Shown: positions 12,077 to 21,181, counted from the first letter of the stretch. The stretch is 32,582 bases of DNA from an uncultured bacterium (GCA_905215645.1 CAJMQS010000024.1:1-32582); one strand, 5' to 3'. Program-made: numbers and translations. Notes: a model not told the origin generated them from the letters alone.

Positions 12077-13519
12077 ATGGGGGAAAAGTATTTCGCAGAA
12101 GACAAGCTCCATGAAGAATGTGGGGTCTTCGGCATCTATTCCAAGAAAGACGATGTAGCACTGAATACCTACTGGGGCCTGTTCGCACTGCAGCACAGAG
12201 GCCAGGAAAGCGCCGGGATCGCGGTGACCGACGGCCGGAACATGCACATCAAGAAGGGCATGGGTCTGGTGAACGATGTGTTCAAGGACGGCCTGAAGGG
12301 CCTGGACGGATATATTGCTACGGGCCATGTGCGCTATTCCACCACAGGGGCCAGCATGCCCTACAATGTCCAGCCTCTGAAGGTGTTCTACGACGGGGGC
12401 AACTTGGCCATGAGCCACAACGGAAACCTGACCAACGCTGCCCAGCTCCGGAGGGACCTGGCCAATGACGGAGTGGTGTTCCAGACCACCATCGACAGTG
12501 AAGTGGTGCTGAGCCTGATTGCCCGGAGCCGGAAGAAAACCCTGCCGGAACGGGTGGCGGAAGCCGCCGATACCATCCGGGGTGCCTTTGCCATCCTGAT
12601 CATGAATGATGACCAGCTGATTGCCTTCCGGGATCCCTATGGGTTCCGGCCTCTCTGCCTGGGACGCCTGGATCATGGCTGGGTGGTGACCAGTGAAACC
12701 TGCGCCCTGGACCTGGTGGGGGCCCACTATGTGCGTGACGTGAAGCCCGGGGAAATGATCGTCATCGACAACGAGGAAACAGAACCCAAGAGCATCATGT
12801 ACAGCACCCATGTGCCGGCTCACCGTGCCCACTGTATTTTCGAATACGTGTATTTTGCCCGTCCGGACAGCATCATTGACGGGGAAAGTGTGTACCAGGC
12901 CCGGTTGAACATGGGACGGATCCTGGCTAGGGAAACCAAGGGAATCAAGGCGGATGTGGTGATATCCGTCCCGGATTCTGGTACGCCGGCTGCCATCGGC
13001 TACGGCCTGGAAGCAGGAATCCCCTTTGTGGAAGGCCTTACCAAGAACAAATACATCGGCCGGACCTTCATCCAGCCCACCCAGAAACAGCGTCTCAATG
13101 CGGTGCGGCTGAAACTGAACGCCAACCGGAGCCTGGTGGAAGGGAAATCCGTGGTAATGGTGGATGACTCCATCGTCCGGGGTACCACCAGCGGCAAGAT
13201 TGTCCAGCTCCTCCGGGATGCAGGAGCTACGGCAGTGCACGTGTGCATCAGCTCTCCTCCTGTGATGGATTCCTGCTTCTACGGCATCGACACTTCCGAA
13301 CGAAAGGAACTGATCGCTGCCAGCAAGACGGAAGAAGAGATCCGCCAGTACATCAAGGCGGACAGTCTCCATTACATTACCATGGAAGGTCTGCGGGCCA
13401 GCCTTTCCGTGCTGGACCCGGATGATATGTGCTATGCCTGCTTCAATTCCCATTATCCGGATGGAGCAGATAAAGAGATGAAAAAAGGATCCAAATTACA
13501 GTTTGAACTGGGTTGCTAA
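12077..13519 (+). CDS. Amidophosphoribosyltransferase
   Basis: 480 residues. It catalyses the first committed step, PRPP plus glutamine to phosphoribosylamine. Residues 1-14 form a propeptide; Cys15 (EECGVFGIY) becomes the N-terminal nucleophile after processing. The glutaminase motifs ALQHRGQESAGIA and TGHVRYSTTG follow. The phosphoribosyltransferase half has the PRPP loop VVMVDDSIVRGTTS near residue 360. Cysteines in HCIFEYVYF, MDSCFYGID and CYACFN sit where the Bacillus-type enzyme binds its oxygen-sensitive 4Fe-4S cluster, fitting an anaerobe. GGGAGGA lies before the ATG; purM follows after 12 bp. Confidence 0.97.
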   Translation: MGEKYFAEDKLHEECGVFGIYSKKDDVALNTYWGLFALQHRGQESAGIAVTDGRNMHIKKGMGLVNDVFKDGLKGLDGYIATGHVRYSTTGASMPYNVQPLKVFYDGGNLAMSHNGNLTNAAQLRRDLANDGVVFQTTIDSEVVLSLIARSRKKTLPERVAEAADTIRGAFAILIMNDDQLIAFRDPYGFRPLCLGRLDHGWVVTSETCALDLVGAHYVRDVKPGEMIVIDNEETEPKSIMYSTHVPAHRAHCIFEYVYFARPDSIIDGESVYQARLNMGRILARETKGIKADVVISVPDSGTPAAIGYGLEAGIPFVEGLTKNKYIGRTFIQPTQKQRLNAVRLKLNANRSLVEGKSVVMVDDSIVRGTTSGKIVQLLRDAGATAVHVCISSPPVMDSCFYGIDTSERKELIAASKTEEEIRQYIKADSLHYITMEGLRASLSVLDPDDMCYACFNSHYPDGADKEMKKGSKLQFELGC

Positions 13520-13531
13520 GGAGGAAACAGC

Positions 13532-14587
13532 GTGAGCGAGAAAAAGGTCATTACATACGCAGATGCAGGGGTGGACATCGACGCAGGAAATAAAGCCGTA
13601 GAATTGATGAAGGACAGCGTCCGGGCCACCTACCGTCCGGAAGTCATCGGGGACCTGGGAGGCTTCGGAGGCCTCTTTGCTCTGGGGAACAAATACCAGG
13701 ACCCGGTGTTGGTCTCCGGCACCGATGGAGTAGGCACCAAGCTGAAAATCGCCTTCCTGATGGACCGGCACGATACCATCGGTCAGGACGCCGTAGCCAT
13801 GTGCGTCAATGACATCCTGGTCCAGGGGGCGGAACCTCTGTTCTTCCTGGATTATATCGCTACGGCCAAAGTGGATTCCCAAAAGATCGCCGACATCGTC
13901 AAAGGGGTGGCCAATGCCTGCAAAGAAAGCGGCTGTGCCCTGATCGGCGGGGAAACCGCTGAAATGGCCGGCTTCTATGCCAAGGACGAATACGATATCG
14001 CCGGTTTCAGCGTCGGTGTGGTGGAACGGAGCAAGATGATCACCGGAAATAAGGTGAAAGCTGGGGATGTGCTCCTAGGCCTGCCTTCCACTGGGGTCCA
14101 TTCCAACGGGTTCTCCCTGGTCCGGAAGATCTGCTTTGAAGCCCAGGGCTTCACGGTGGATACCTACATTCCGGAATTCGGCAAGACCTTGGGAGAAGAA
14201 CTGCTGACTCCTACCCGGCTGTATCCCAAGACCCTCCTTCCCATGATCAAAAAATTCGACCTCCACGGGATGGTCCACATCACCGGGGGCGGTTTCTACG
14301 ACAACATTCCCCGGATCCTGCCGGCAGACTGCGATGCGGAAGTCCATGCAGATGCCTGGGAAGTGCCTGCTGTGTTCCAAAAGCTCCAGGAATGGGGCAA
14401 TGTGCCGGTGAAAGAAATGTACCGGACCTTCAACATGGGCGTGGGCATGGTGCTGGTGGTGGATCCTGCCGAAGCCGATGCTGTCCGGACCCATCTGAAA
14501 GAAAACGGGGAAACTTTCTACGAACTGGGCCATGTGGTGCCTGGGTCCAAGAAGACCGTCATGAAAGGCGGGGTTTTCGGTGACTAA
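13532..14587 (+). CDS. Phosphoribosylformylglycinamidine cyclo-ligase
   Basis: 351 residues, GTG start with AAGGAGGA six bases upstream. It closes the imidazole ring to AIR using ATP. Motifs: YADAGVDIDAGNKAV at the N-terminus, SGTDGVGTKLKIAF near residue 65, GGETAEMAGFY near 140, GLPSTGVHSNGFSLVRKI near 185 and HITGGGFYDNIPRILP near 250. Its end overlaps purN by 8 bp, implying coupled translation. The preceding enzyme, FGAM synthase (PurL/QS), is not encoded nearby. Confidence 0.97.
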   Translation: MSEKKVITYADAGVDIDAGNKAVELMKDSVRATYRPEVIGDLGGFGGLFALGNKYQDPVLVSGTDGVGTKLKIAFLMDRHDTIGQDAVAMCVNDILVQGAEPLFFLDYIATAKVDSQKIADIVKGVANACKESGCALIGGETAEMAGFYAKDEYDIAGFSVGVVERSKMITGNKVKAGDVLLGLPSTGVHSNGFSLVRKICFEAQGFTVDTYIPEFGKTLGEELLTPTRLYPKTLLPMIKKFDLHGMVHITGGGFYDNIPRILPADCDAEVHADAWEVPAVFQKLQEWGNVPVKEMYRTFNMGVGMVLVVDPAEADAVRTHLKENGETFYELGHVVPGSKKTVMKGGVFGD

Positions 14588-15191
14588 ACGGAAAATCGGG
14601 GTATTGGTCAGCGGCAGGGGAAGCAATTTCCAGGCCGTTGCCGACAAGATCCAGAAAGAGAATCTCCCTATCGAGATCGCTGTGGTGATCAGTGACAGTC
14701 CAGAGGCTTATGCCCTGAAACGGGCGGAGAAGATGGGGATCCCTCATTACGCCATTGCCCGCCAGGATTTTGTGGATAAGGCTTCCTTCGAAGCGGCCAT
14801 CGACAAGAAACTCCGGGAAGCGGGGGTGGAGCTGGTGGTGCTGGCTGGGTTCATGCGGATCCTCAGCGGGGATTTCGTGAATTCCTGGTACCATAAGATC
14901 ATCAACATCCATCCGGCCCTGCTGCCTGCCTTTACCGGGCTGGATGCCCAGGGACAGGCCTTGAACTATGGGGTGAAGATCGCCGGCTGTACCGTCCACT
15001 TTGTGGATGCTGGGATGGATACCGGGCCCATCATCATGCAGGCTGCTGTGCCGGTGCTGGACGAAGATACCCATGACACCCTGGCTGCCCGGATCCTGGT
15101 CCAGGAACATACCATCCTGCCGGAAGTGGTGAAGCTGTGGGCGGAAGACCGGCTGACGGTAAACGGCCGGAAAGTGAAAATCCGGAAATAA
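14580..15191 (+). CDS. Phosphoribosylglycinamide formyltransferase (PurN)
   Basis: 203 residues, GTG start inside the end of purM. It transfers formyl from 10-formyltetrahydrofolate to GAR. GVLVSGRGSNFQA near residue 7 binds substrate phosphate. The catalytic Asn-His are in INIHPALLPAF near 105 and the Asp in VDAGMDTGPII near 143. After LLPAF the usual glycine-rich segment reads TGLDAQGQAL. The length is normal. Using PurN means this step needs folate, in contrast to formate-using PurT. Confidence 0.96.
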   Translation: MTKRKIGVLVSGRGSNFQAVADKIQKENLPIEIAVVISDSPEAYALKRAEKMGIPHYAIARQDFVDKASFEAAIDKKLREAGVELVVLAGFMRILSGDFVNSWYHKIINIHPALLPAFTGLDAQGQALNYGVKIAGCTVHFVDAGMDTGPIIMQAAVPVLDEDTHDTLAARILVQEHTILPEVVKLWAEDRLTVNGRKVKIRK

Positions 15192-15203
15192 GGAGAACGA
15201 TCC

Positions 15204-15806
15204 ATGTTAAAGATTCGCAGAGCATTACTGAGTGTTTCCAATAAGACGGGCATTGTGAAGCTGGGCTATTTCCTCAGCAATAACGGAGTGGAGATCATCT
15301 CCACTGGCGGCACCATGAAGGTGCTGAAGGAAGCCGGCGTGCCGGTGACCTATGTGAGCGACGTGACCGGGACCCCGGAAATGATGGACGGCCGTGTGAA
15401 GACCTTGAATCCTAAGATCCATGGGGGGATCCTGGCGGTACGCAGCAACCCCAAACACATGGAAGACATGAAAAAGAACGGGATCCAGCCCATCGACTTG
15501 GTGGTGGTGAACCTGTATCCTTTCCAGGAAACCATTGCCAAACCGGATGTGACGGAAGCCGAAGCCATCGAGAACATCGACATCGGCGGTCCGGCCATGG
15601 TCCGGGCTTCTGCCAAAAATTTCCATGATGTGGTGATCATCACCAATCCGGACCGGTATGAGGACCTGATCCACATGCTGAAGGAAAAAGGGGACATCGA
15701 CCTCCACACCCGGAAAATGCTGGCCCAGGAAGCCTTTGCCCATACGGCGGAATACGATACGGCCATCGCAGCCTATCTGAAGAAACAGCTGGAAAGCGTA
15801 GAATAA
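15204..15806 (+). CDS. IMP cyclohydrolase, stand-alone N-terminal half of PurH
   Basis: 200 residues. It contains the MGS-like cyclohydrolase domain of PurH (RRALLSVSNKTGIVKL, ISTGGTMKVLKEAGVPV, MMDGRVKTLNPKIHGGIL, IDLVVVNLYPF, NIDIGGPAMVRASAKN) and ends cleanly after EYDTAIAAYL at the domain boundary. The AICAR transformylase half, about 310 residues in bifunctional PurH, is missing, and purD begins 13 bp after the stop, so there is no room for a broken remnant. AICAR formylation must come from a separate gene. AAGGAGA precedes the ATG. The intact reading frame and operon position argue for a functional split enzyme, not a pseudogene. Confidence 0.93.
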   Translation: MLKIRRALLSVSNKTGIVKLGYFLSNNGVEIISTGGTMKVLKEAGVPVTYVSDVTGTPEMMDGRVKTLNPKIHGGILAVRSNPKHMEDMKKNGIQPIDLVVVNLYPFQETIAKPDVTEAEAIENIDIGGPAMVRASAKNFHDVVIITNPDRYEDLIHMLKEKGDIDLHTRKMLAQEAFAHTAEYDTAIAAYLKKQLESVE

Positions 15807-15819
15807 GGGAGGCCATAGC

Positions 15820-17103
15820 ATGCAGGTACTGGTAATCGGGGGCGGCGGCCGGGAGCATACCCTGGTCTGGAAGCTGGCCCAAAGCAAGAGTGTGACGAAA
15901 ATCTATGCAGCACCGGGGAACCCTGGGATGAAGGGCCTGGCGGAATGTGTGGATCTGGATATCGCGGACCTGGACGGCCTGGCGGACTGGGCGGAAAAGC
16001 ATGCCATCGACCTGACGGTGGTGGGCCCGGAAGCTCCGTTGGTGGCCGGTATCGTGGACGTGTTCAGTGCCCGGGGACTGACCATCTTCGGACCCAGTGC
16101 CAAAGCGGCGGAAATCGAAGGCTCCAAGATCTTCTCCAAGGAACTGATGGAGAAGTACGGTGTGCCCACGGCCTTCTTCAAAGTGTGCGACAATCTGGCA
16201 GATGCCCGTGCCTTTGTAGAGGAAAAGGGCGCTCCCATCGTAATCAAGGCGGACGGCCTGGCTGCCGGCAAAGGGGTCGTGGTGGCCATGACCAAAGATG
16301 AAGCCCTGGATGCCCTGGACGATATGATGGGGCACCACAAGTTCGGCAGCGCCGGCAATCGGGTGGTCATCGAGGAATTCATGGAAGGGGAGGAAGCTTC
16401 CCTCCTGGCTTTCACCGACGGAAAGACCATCGTCCCCATGTTGGCTGCCCAAGACCACAAGCGGGTGAACGACGGGGATCAGGGGCCCAATACGGGGGGG
16501 ATGGGCGCTTACTGCCCAGCACCTGTAATGACCGCTGCCCTGAAAGAAAAGACAGTGAAGGAAGTACTGCGCCCCATCGTGGATGCCCTGGCCAAGGAAG
16601 GACGGCCTTATTCCGGCTGCCTGTATGCCGGCCTCATGATCAAAGGGGACAGTGTGAAAGTGGTGGAATTCAACGCCCGGTTCGGGGATCCTGAAACCCA
16701 GGTGGTATTGCCCCTCTTGAAGAGCGACCTGGCCGAGATGATGACGGCCTGCGCCAAGGGCACCCTGCGGCCTGAAATGGTGGAATGGAGCGATAAGGCG
16801 GCCGTCTGCGTGGTCATGGCCAGCGGCGGCTATCCGGGATCTTACAAGAAAGGCCTTCCCATCACCGGCTTGAAAGCGGCCGGCGCCATGGAAGACGTGG
16901 TGGTGTTCCATGCCGGCACCCGGGAAGAGGATGGGAAGATCCTCACCAATGGCGGCCGTGTGCTAGGCGTCACCGCTGTGGCAGATGACATTCCTTCTGC
17001 CCAGCAAAAAGCCTACGACGCGGTGGATAAGATCCATTTCGACGGAGCCCATTTCCGGCAGGATATTGCCTGGAGAGCCCTGCGCCGGCTGAAAACGAAA
17101 TAG
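15820..17103 (+). CDS. Phosphoribosylamine-glycine ligase
   Basis: 427 residues. This ATP-grasp enzyme joins phosphoribosylamine and glycine to give GAR. Motifs: VLVIGGGGREHTLVWKL at the N-terminus, VGPEAPLVAGIVD near residue 68, KADGLAAGKGVVVA near 145, DQGPNTGGMGAYCPAP near 222, and metal/ATP residues in VVEFNARFGDPETQVVLPLL near 283. GGGAGG lies before the ATG. It is the last gene of the purine operon and is followed by a terminator. Confidence 0.97.
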   Translation: MQVLVIGGGGREHTLVWKLAQSKSVTKIYAAPGNPGMKGLAECVDLDIADLDGLADWAEKHAIDLTVVGPEAPLVAGIVDVFSARGLTIFGPSAKAAEIEGSKIFSKELMEKYGVPTAFFKVCDNLADARAFVEEKGAPIVIKADGLAAGKGVVVAMTKDEALDALDDMMGHHKFGSAGNRVVIEEFMEGEEASLLAFTDGKTIVPMLAAQDHKRVNDGDQGPNTGGMGAYCPAPVMTAALKEKTVKEVLRPIVDALAKEGRPYSGCLYAGLMIKGDSVKVVEFNARFGDPETQVVLPLLKSDLAEMMTACAKGTLRPEMVEWSDKAAVCVVMASGGYPGSYKKGLPITGLKAAGAMEDVVVFHAGTREEDGKILTNGGRVLGVTAVADDIPSAQQKAYDAVDKIHFDGAHFRQDIAWRALRRLKTK

Positions 17104-17114
17104 TGTACAGACAC

Positions 17115-17153
17115 CAGACCGCAGCCCGATTCCAGCCGCTGCGGTCTGTTTCT
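17115..17153 (+). terminator. Terminator of the purine operon
   Basis: An 11-bp stem (CAGACCGCAGC at 17115-17125 with GCTGCGGTCTG at 17138-17148) followed by a short T-rich tail. Confidence 0.75.
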
Positions 17154-17195
17154 GCAAAAGATCCGTTGTTTTTGGGAAAAAACCAGAAAAACATG

Positions 17196-17224
17196 TTGCA
17201 TTTGTGACAGACTGGTGCTAAAAT
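17196..17224 (+). promoter_or_regulatory. Promoter of the IMP dehydrogenase gene
   Basis: TTGCAT (17196-17201), a 17-bp spacer and TAAAAT (17219-17224) with a TG two bases upstream (extended -10). The gene is thus transcribed apart from the purine operon. Confidence 0.7.
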
Positions 17225-17253
17225 GGAAAAAATATTTCAAAGGGGGATATACA

Positions 17254-18765
17254 ATGACTTTTATCTATGATGAACCTGCCCATACTTTCAGTGAGTATCT
17301 TTTAGTTCCTGGATATTCATCCAGTGAATGCATTCCGGCAAACGTGAGTCTGAAGACTCCGCTGGTGAAATTCAAAAAAGGTGAAGAACCGGCGATGAGC
17401 TTGAATATTCCCCTGGTTTCTGCCATCATGCAGTCTGTATCTGATGACAATATGGCCATTGCCCTGTCCCGGGAAGGGGGCATCTCCTTCATCTACGGGT
17501 CCCAGACCATTGAAAGCGAAGCTGCCATGGTAGCTCGTGTCAAGAGCTTCAAAGCCGGTTTCGTAGTCAGTGATTCCAATTTGCGCCCTGACAGCACACT
17601 GGCCGATGTGCTGGCCCTCAAGGAAAAGACTGGCCACAGCACTATGGCCGTGACCAGCGATGGCACCAAGAACGGCCATCTGGAAGGGATCGTCACCAGC
17701 CGTGATTACCGGATCAGCCGGATGGACATGGAAGACCAGGTCCGGAATTTCATGACCCCGGTTTCTGAAATGGTGGTCGGCAGCAGTGACATTACCCTGA
17801 AACAAGCCAACGATATCATTTGGGAACACAAACTGAACACCCTGCCCATCATCGACAAGGAAGGCAACCTGATGTACATGGTGTTCCGGAAAGACTATTC
17901 CACCCACAAACAGTATCCCCTGGAACTGCTGGATAATCAGAAACGCCATGTGGTAGGCGCCGGCATCAACACCCGTGACTACGAACAGCGGGTGCCGGCC
18001 CTGGTGGAAGCCGGTGCAGACGTACTGTGCATCGACTCTTCCGAAGGTTACAGCGAATGGCAGAAACGGACCTTGAAATGGATCCGGGACAAATACGGTG
18101 ATTCCGTCAAGGTAGGGGCCGGCAACGTAGTCGACGCTGATGGCTTCCGTTTCCTGGCAGAATGCGGTGCCGACTTCGTGAAGATCGGGATTGGCGGCGG
18201 CTCCATCTGCATCACCCGGGAACAGAAGGGTATCGGCCGGGGCCAGGCTACGGCTGTCATCGAAGTGGCCAAAGCCCGGGACGAATACTTCAAGGAAACC
18301 GGCATCTACGTGCCCATCTGCTCCGACGGCGGCATCGTGTATGACTACCATATGACCCTGGCGCTGGCCATGGGGGCTGATTTCCTGATGCTGGGCCGGT
18401 ATTTTGCCCGGTTCGATGAATCTCCTACCAACAAGGTGAACATCAATGGCACCTACATGAAAGAATACTGGGGCGAAGGTTCTGCCCGTGCCCGGAACTG
18501 GCAGCGGTATGACCTGGGCGGCGACAAGAAACTCTCCTTCGAAGAAGGGGTGGATTCCTACGTACCCTACGCCGGCGGCTTGAAGGACAATGTGAACCTG
18601 ACCATCTCTAAGATGCGGTCCACCATGTGCAACTGCGGGGCCCTCACCATCCCCGAACTGCAGAAAAAGGCCAAACTGACCTTGGTATCCGCTACCAGCC
18701 TGGTAGAAGGCGGGGCCCACGACGTACTGCTGAAGGAAAATTCCAGCAGCAACTATCCGAAATAA
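17254..18765 (+). CDS. IMP dehydrogenase, divergent Tritrichomonas foetus-like type
   Basis: 503 residues. It oxidises IMP to XMP with NAD+, the committed step to GMP. The start at 17254 is chosen for AAGGGGG upstream and because an earlier ATG lies at the promoter -10. A barrel with two inserted CBS domains (about 105-220) is visible. The catalytic loop reads GIGGGSICITREQKGIGRGQ instead of the common bacterial GIGPGSICTTR, with the nucleophile at Cys319. The flap ARNWQRYDLGG places Arg418 and Tyr419. These numbers and the 503-residue length equal, from memory, those of the T. foetus enzyme, which shares long stretches such as SDGGIVYDYHMTLALAMGAD. A terminator follows. Confidence 0.93.
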   Translation: MTFIYDEPAHTFSEYLLVPGYSSSECIPANVSLKTPLVKFKKGEEPAMSLNIPLVSAIMQSVSDDNMAIALSREGGISFIYGSQTIESEAAMVARVKSFKAGFVVSDSNLRPDSTLADVLALKEKTGHSTMAVTSDGTKNGHLEGIVTSRDYRISRMDMEDQVRNFMTPVSEMVVGSSDITLKQANDIIWEHKLNTLPIIDKEGNLMYMVFRKDYSTHKQYPLELLDNQKRHVVGAGINTRDYEQRVPALVEAGADVLCIDSSEGYSEWQKRTLKWIRDKYGDSVKVGAGNVVDADGFRFLAECGADFVKIGIGGGSICITREQKGIGRGQATAVIEVAKARDEYFKETGIYVPICSDGGIVYDYHMTLALAMGADFLMLGRYFARFDESPTNKVNINGTYMKEYWGEGSARARNWQRYDLGGDKKLSFEEGVDSYVPYAGGLKDNVNLTISKMRSTMCNCGALTIPELQKKAKLTLVSATSLVEGGAHDVLLKENSSSNYPK

Positions 18766-18774
18766 ACCAGAAAC

Positions 18775-18816
18775 AAAAAAGAAGGACTGTGGATCATCAC
18801 GGTCCTTCTTTTTTTT
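18775..18816 (+). terminator. Terminator after the IMP dehydrogenase gene
   Basis: A-rich left flank, GAAGGAC (18781-18787) paired with GTCCTTC (18802-18808), then eight T. Confidence 0.9.
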
Positions 18817-18892
18817 GCGCCTTTAGGGAGAATAAAATCACTCAACATTCCCGTTGTATTTCCCAGTCCAGAAAATGCCACAGATGATATGG

Positions 18893-18898
18893 TATACT
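18893..18898 (+). promoter_or_regulatory. Extended -10 promoter before the 734-residue protein
   Basis: TATACT preceded by TGG forms an extended -10; no clear -35 is seen. The leader would be about 20 nt, which also rules out the upstream in-frame ATG at 18889 as the main start. Confidence 0.5.
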
Positions 18899-18921
18899 GT
18901 AGAAAAAGGGGAGGAGATACC

Positions 18922-21126
18922 ATGGCAGTGAAAAAGAAGGCGCTTGGCTGGGAACTGATAACGGATCGGGAAACCTATGGCAAGGTAACGGAAAAACGGC
19001 TGAAGGAACAGCTGGAACGGCTGGAACAGCGGGAAATCAAATTCCTGGTCCTGCAGCCTTTCCGTATGATCGGAGAAACTGCTTTTTTGCAGGCATCTTA
19101 TGAATTCGACCCTGCTGATGGTATGCTTTATGGAATCGAATTCGGATTTAGGCTGAAAGATGGAGAAAATATGATCCTGCGGAATTATCCGGCTCCCCAG
19201 TCTCAGTTGGAAAAAATCTTTGAGGAGTATTTTACGGCCCATAGGGTTCCTAATTTTAGTGGATGGCTGTTCGTCAATGTCTTTGGTTCAGGCCCTCTTA
19301 TAGGCAGAGGGCAGCTGCACTGGGATTTCCCTCCCCAGTCCTTCCAGGATACCCGGAATTTTGTAGAGGCAGTCAATGCCTTCCATCCCCAAAATGAAAG
19401 GAACTGGCATCCGGAATTCACCGCTGTGGCGTATCCTGTATGCTATCTGGACCTGGTGTGCTGTGAAAAAGAGGAGCCCCATCTGCAGGAAAATGAAAAG
19501 CTAATCAAGAAAGAAGAAATCCTGGGAATCCCTTATTCTCGTTTTACCATAAAGGCCCGGATCCAGGCAGAAAACAAAATGGCTTTTACCGAAGGGGAAC
19601 TGCTGAAGGCGGTCCATAACCAGCTTGCCGGGCGGTATACAGGGATCTGGAAGGATACGTTTATCCTGAAAAGGACTGAAGCGGAAGAGGATGGACCGCT
19701 CCTTTCTTTTTACCGGGGGCCTTTGGGACGGCGGGCCATGGGCATTGCCTCTTCCGGGGAACAGTCCCTGTATCAGAAAATCCATCACGAACTGGAGGAA
19801 AAGGGAAGCCTGTCTCCTGATTTTACCTTGCGTCCTCCCAAGGAATCCCAGAAATCTTCTTTCATCGATGGGTTCCCGGATGGGGTCGGGTATCACCACG
19901 CCTATGTTCCCATGCCGGTGCCGCGGCCTCTAAAAAAAGCCTTCCGGCTGGCCAGCCAAGGAGAGGGCGTGGCTGCGGAAAACTGCCTGAAAGCATTCTT
20001 TGCCGATCCGGATGAGATCCTGCTCCCTTATATGGATGCACTCGGTTCCTGGCTCTACAGGCACCAAGAATCTTTGGATGTGACCAATCTGTTGGATTTT
20101 GCCTGGAATCTCATGGAACGTTCCGGAGAAATCGAATGTGTCAAAGCAGCCCTGTTTTTGACAGCCCAGAGCCGGCATCCCTGGGAGGAAAAGGACAAAG
20201 AGATACTCCGTGAACTGGGGCAGGCCGATGAATTCACTTTCCATGTGCTGCGGAATATGGAAAATTGGGAAAAACGGGATGCTGAAATCTTCCGATTGGC
20301 ACAGAAAGTACACGGCTGGGGGCGGATCTTTGCGGTCCATCAGCTGCAGCCATACAATGAAGAAGTCAAAGCCTGGCTCCTCCATGAAGGCATCGACAAC
20401 ATCATCTTGCCGGAATATTCCTCTCTGGAAACCGCGCAGAAAATCGATCTGACAGAGGTGGTCAGGAACAGCCAGCCGGACAGCACGGACCTGCTGGATG
20501 CCGGAAAGATCCTCTGCTCCATGATCAAGGGAGGTCCTGCTCCGGGGATCGAAGCCTACCATGGGAAAAAGGAACTGCTCCGCAGCTTCCTGGAGAAGGC
20601 AGGGAAAGCGAACCCCAATGGCACTCTGTATCAGATGGTTTTCTATATCCAGCAATATGCAGAACAGACCCACAGAAAGAAAATCGTGGAGCAGGCGGAG
20701 CAGATCCTCCAAACCCCTGTTTGCCTGGAGTATCTCCAAAAGCAGCAGGAACAGGGGAATCTGGTTTTCCTGGCTGCCATGGAAGGATTGGACGCTGCCC
20801 AGGGAGCCAAGATTGCTTTCCGCAGAGACTGGGAGGCAAATTTCCAACTGCTGCATCTGTTGGATAAGCCAGCAGATATCCAGGAAATGGCAGATTTCTT
20901 TGTGGAAAAAGTCGCCGCGGGCAAGGCGGACGGCCTGGACAGCCAGATTTTTCTCAATTTGGCAATGGAAACCTATCAGACGATTCTCCAGGTGATTGAC
21001 GAAAGTCAGGTGGATATCGATGAGGAGAAACTGCTCCAGTTCGGCCTGACCCTGCCGGGAAAGAGCTGTAAAAAAATTGACCCGGGCCCATATTCAAAGA
21101 CTGAAGGAGCAGGGATGCTTAAGTAA
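18922..21126 (+). CDS. Large cytoplasmic protein of unknown function (734 residues)
   Basis: I do not recognise this protein. The start at 18922 is set by GGGAGGAG. There is no signal peptide and no membrane segment. Residues about 1-330 are mixed alpha/beta with aromatic-rich stretches (FLVLQPFRMIGETAFLQASYEF, FSGWLFVNVFGSGPLIGRGQLHWDFPPQ, YPVCYLDLVCCEKEEPH). Residues about 345-734 are almost wholly helical, with repeating leucine patterns and short turns (CLKAFFADPDEILLPYMDALGSWLYRHQ, AQSRHPWEEKDKEILRELGQ), suggesting a HEAT/TPR-like solenoid. No catalytic motif is apparent. It stands alone between terminators, with its own promoter. A binding or scaffold role is a guess from the helical half only. 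Confidence 0.8.
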   Translation: MAVKKKALGWELITDRETYGKVTEKRLKEQLERLEQREIKFLVLQPFRMIGETAFLQASYEFDPADGMLYGIEFGFRLKDGENMILRNYPAPQSQLEKIFEEYFTAHRVPNFSGWLFVNVFGSGPLIGRGQLHWDFPPQSFQDTRNFVEAVNAFHPQNERNWHPEFTAVAYPVCYLDLVCCEKEEPHLQENEKLIKKEEILGIPYSRFTIKARIQAENKMAFTEGELLKAVHNQLAGRYTGIWKDTFILKRTEAEEDGPLLSFYRGPLGRRAMGIASSGEQSLYQKIHHELEEKGSLSPDFTLRPPKESQKSSFIDGFPDGVGYHHAYVPMPVPRPLKKAFRLASQGEGVAAENCLKAFFADPDEILLPYMDALGSWLYRHQESLDVTNLLDFAWNLMERSGEIECVKAALFLTAQSRHPWEEKDKEILRELGQADEFTFHVLRNMENWEKRDAEIFRLAQKVHGWGRIFAVHQLQPYNEEVKAWLLHEGIDNIILPEYSSLETAQKIDLTEVVRNSQPDSTDLLDAGKILCSMIKGGPAPGIEAYHGKKELLRSFLEKAGKANPNGTLYQMVFYIQQYAEQTHRKKIVEQAEQILQTPVCLEYLQKQQEQGNLVFLAAMEGLDAAQGAKIAFRRDWEANFQLLHLLDKPADIQEMADFFVEKVAAGKADGLDSQIFLNLAMETYQTILQVIDESQVDIDEEKLLQFGLTLPGKSCKKIDPGPYSKTEGAGMLK

Positions 21127-21181
21127 ACAGCTGGAACAGGCTGCAGCTTTATAATGTAATGAAGGGGGGGCAGCTGCCCTC

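Noticed and set aside
11918..13453. Minus-strand frame of 511 codons opposite purF
   Set aside because: purF has every catalytic motif on the + strand; the antisense frame has none.
15807..15819. Frameshifted remnant of the AICAR transformylase domain after purH
   Set aside because: Only 13 bp separate the stop from purD, so no remnant can exist here.
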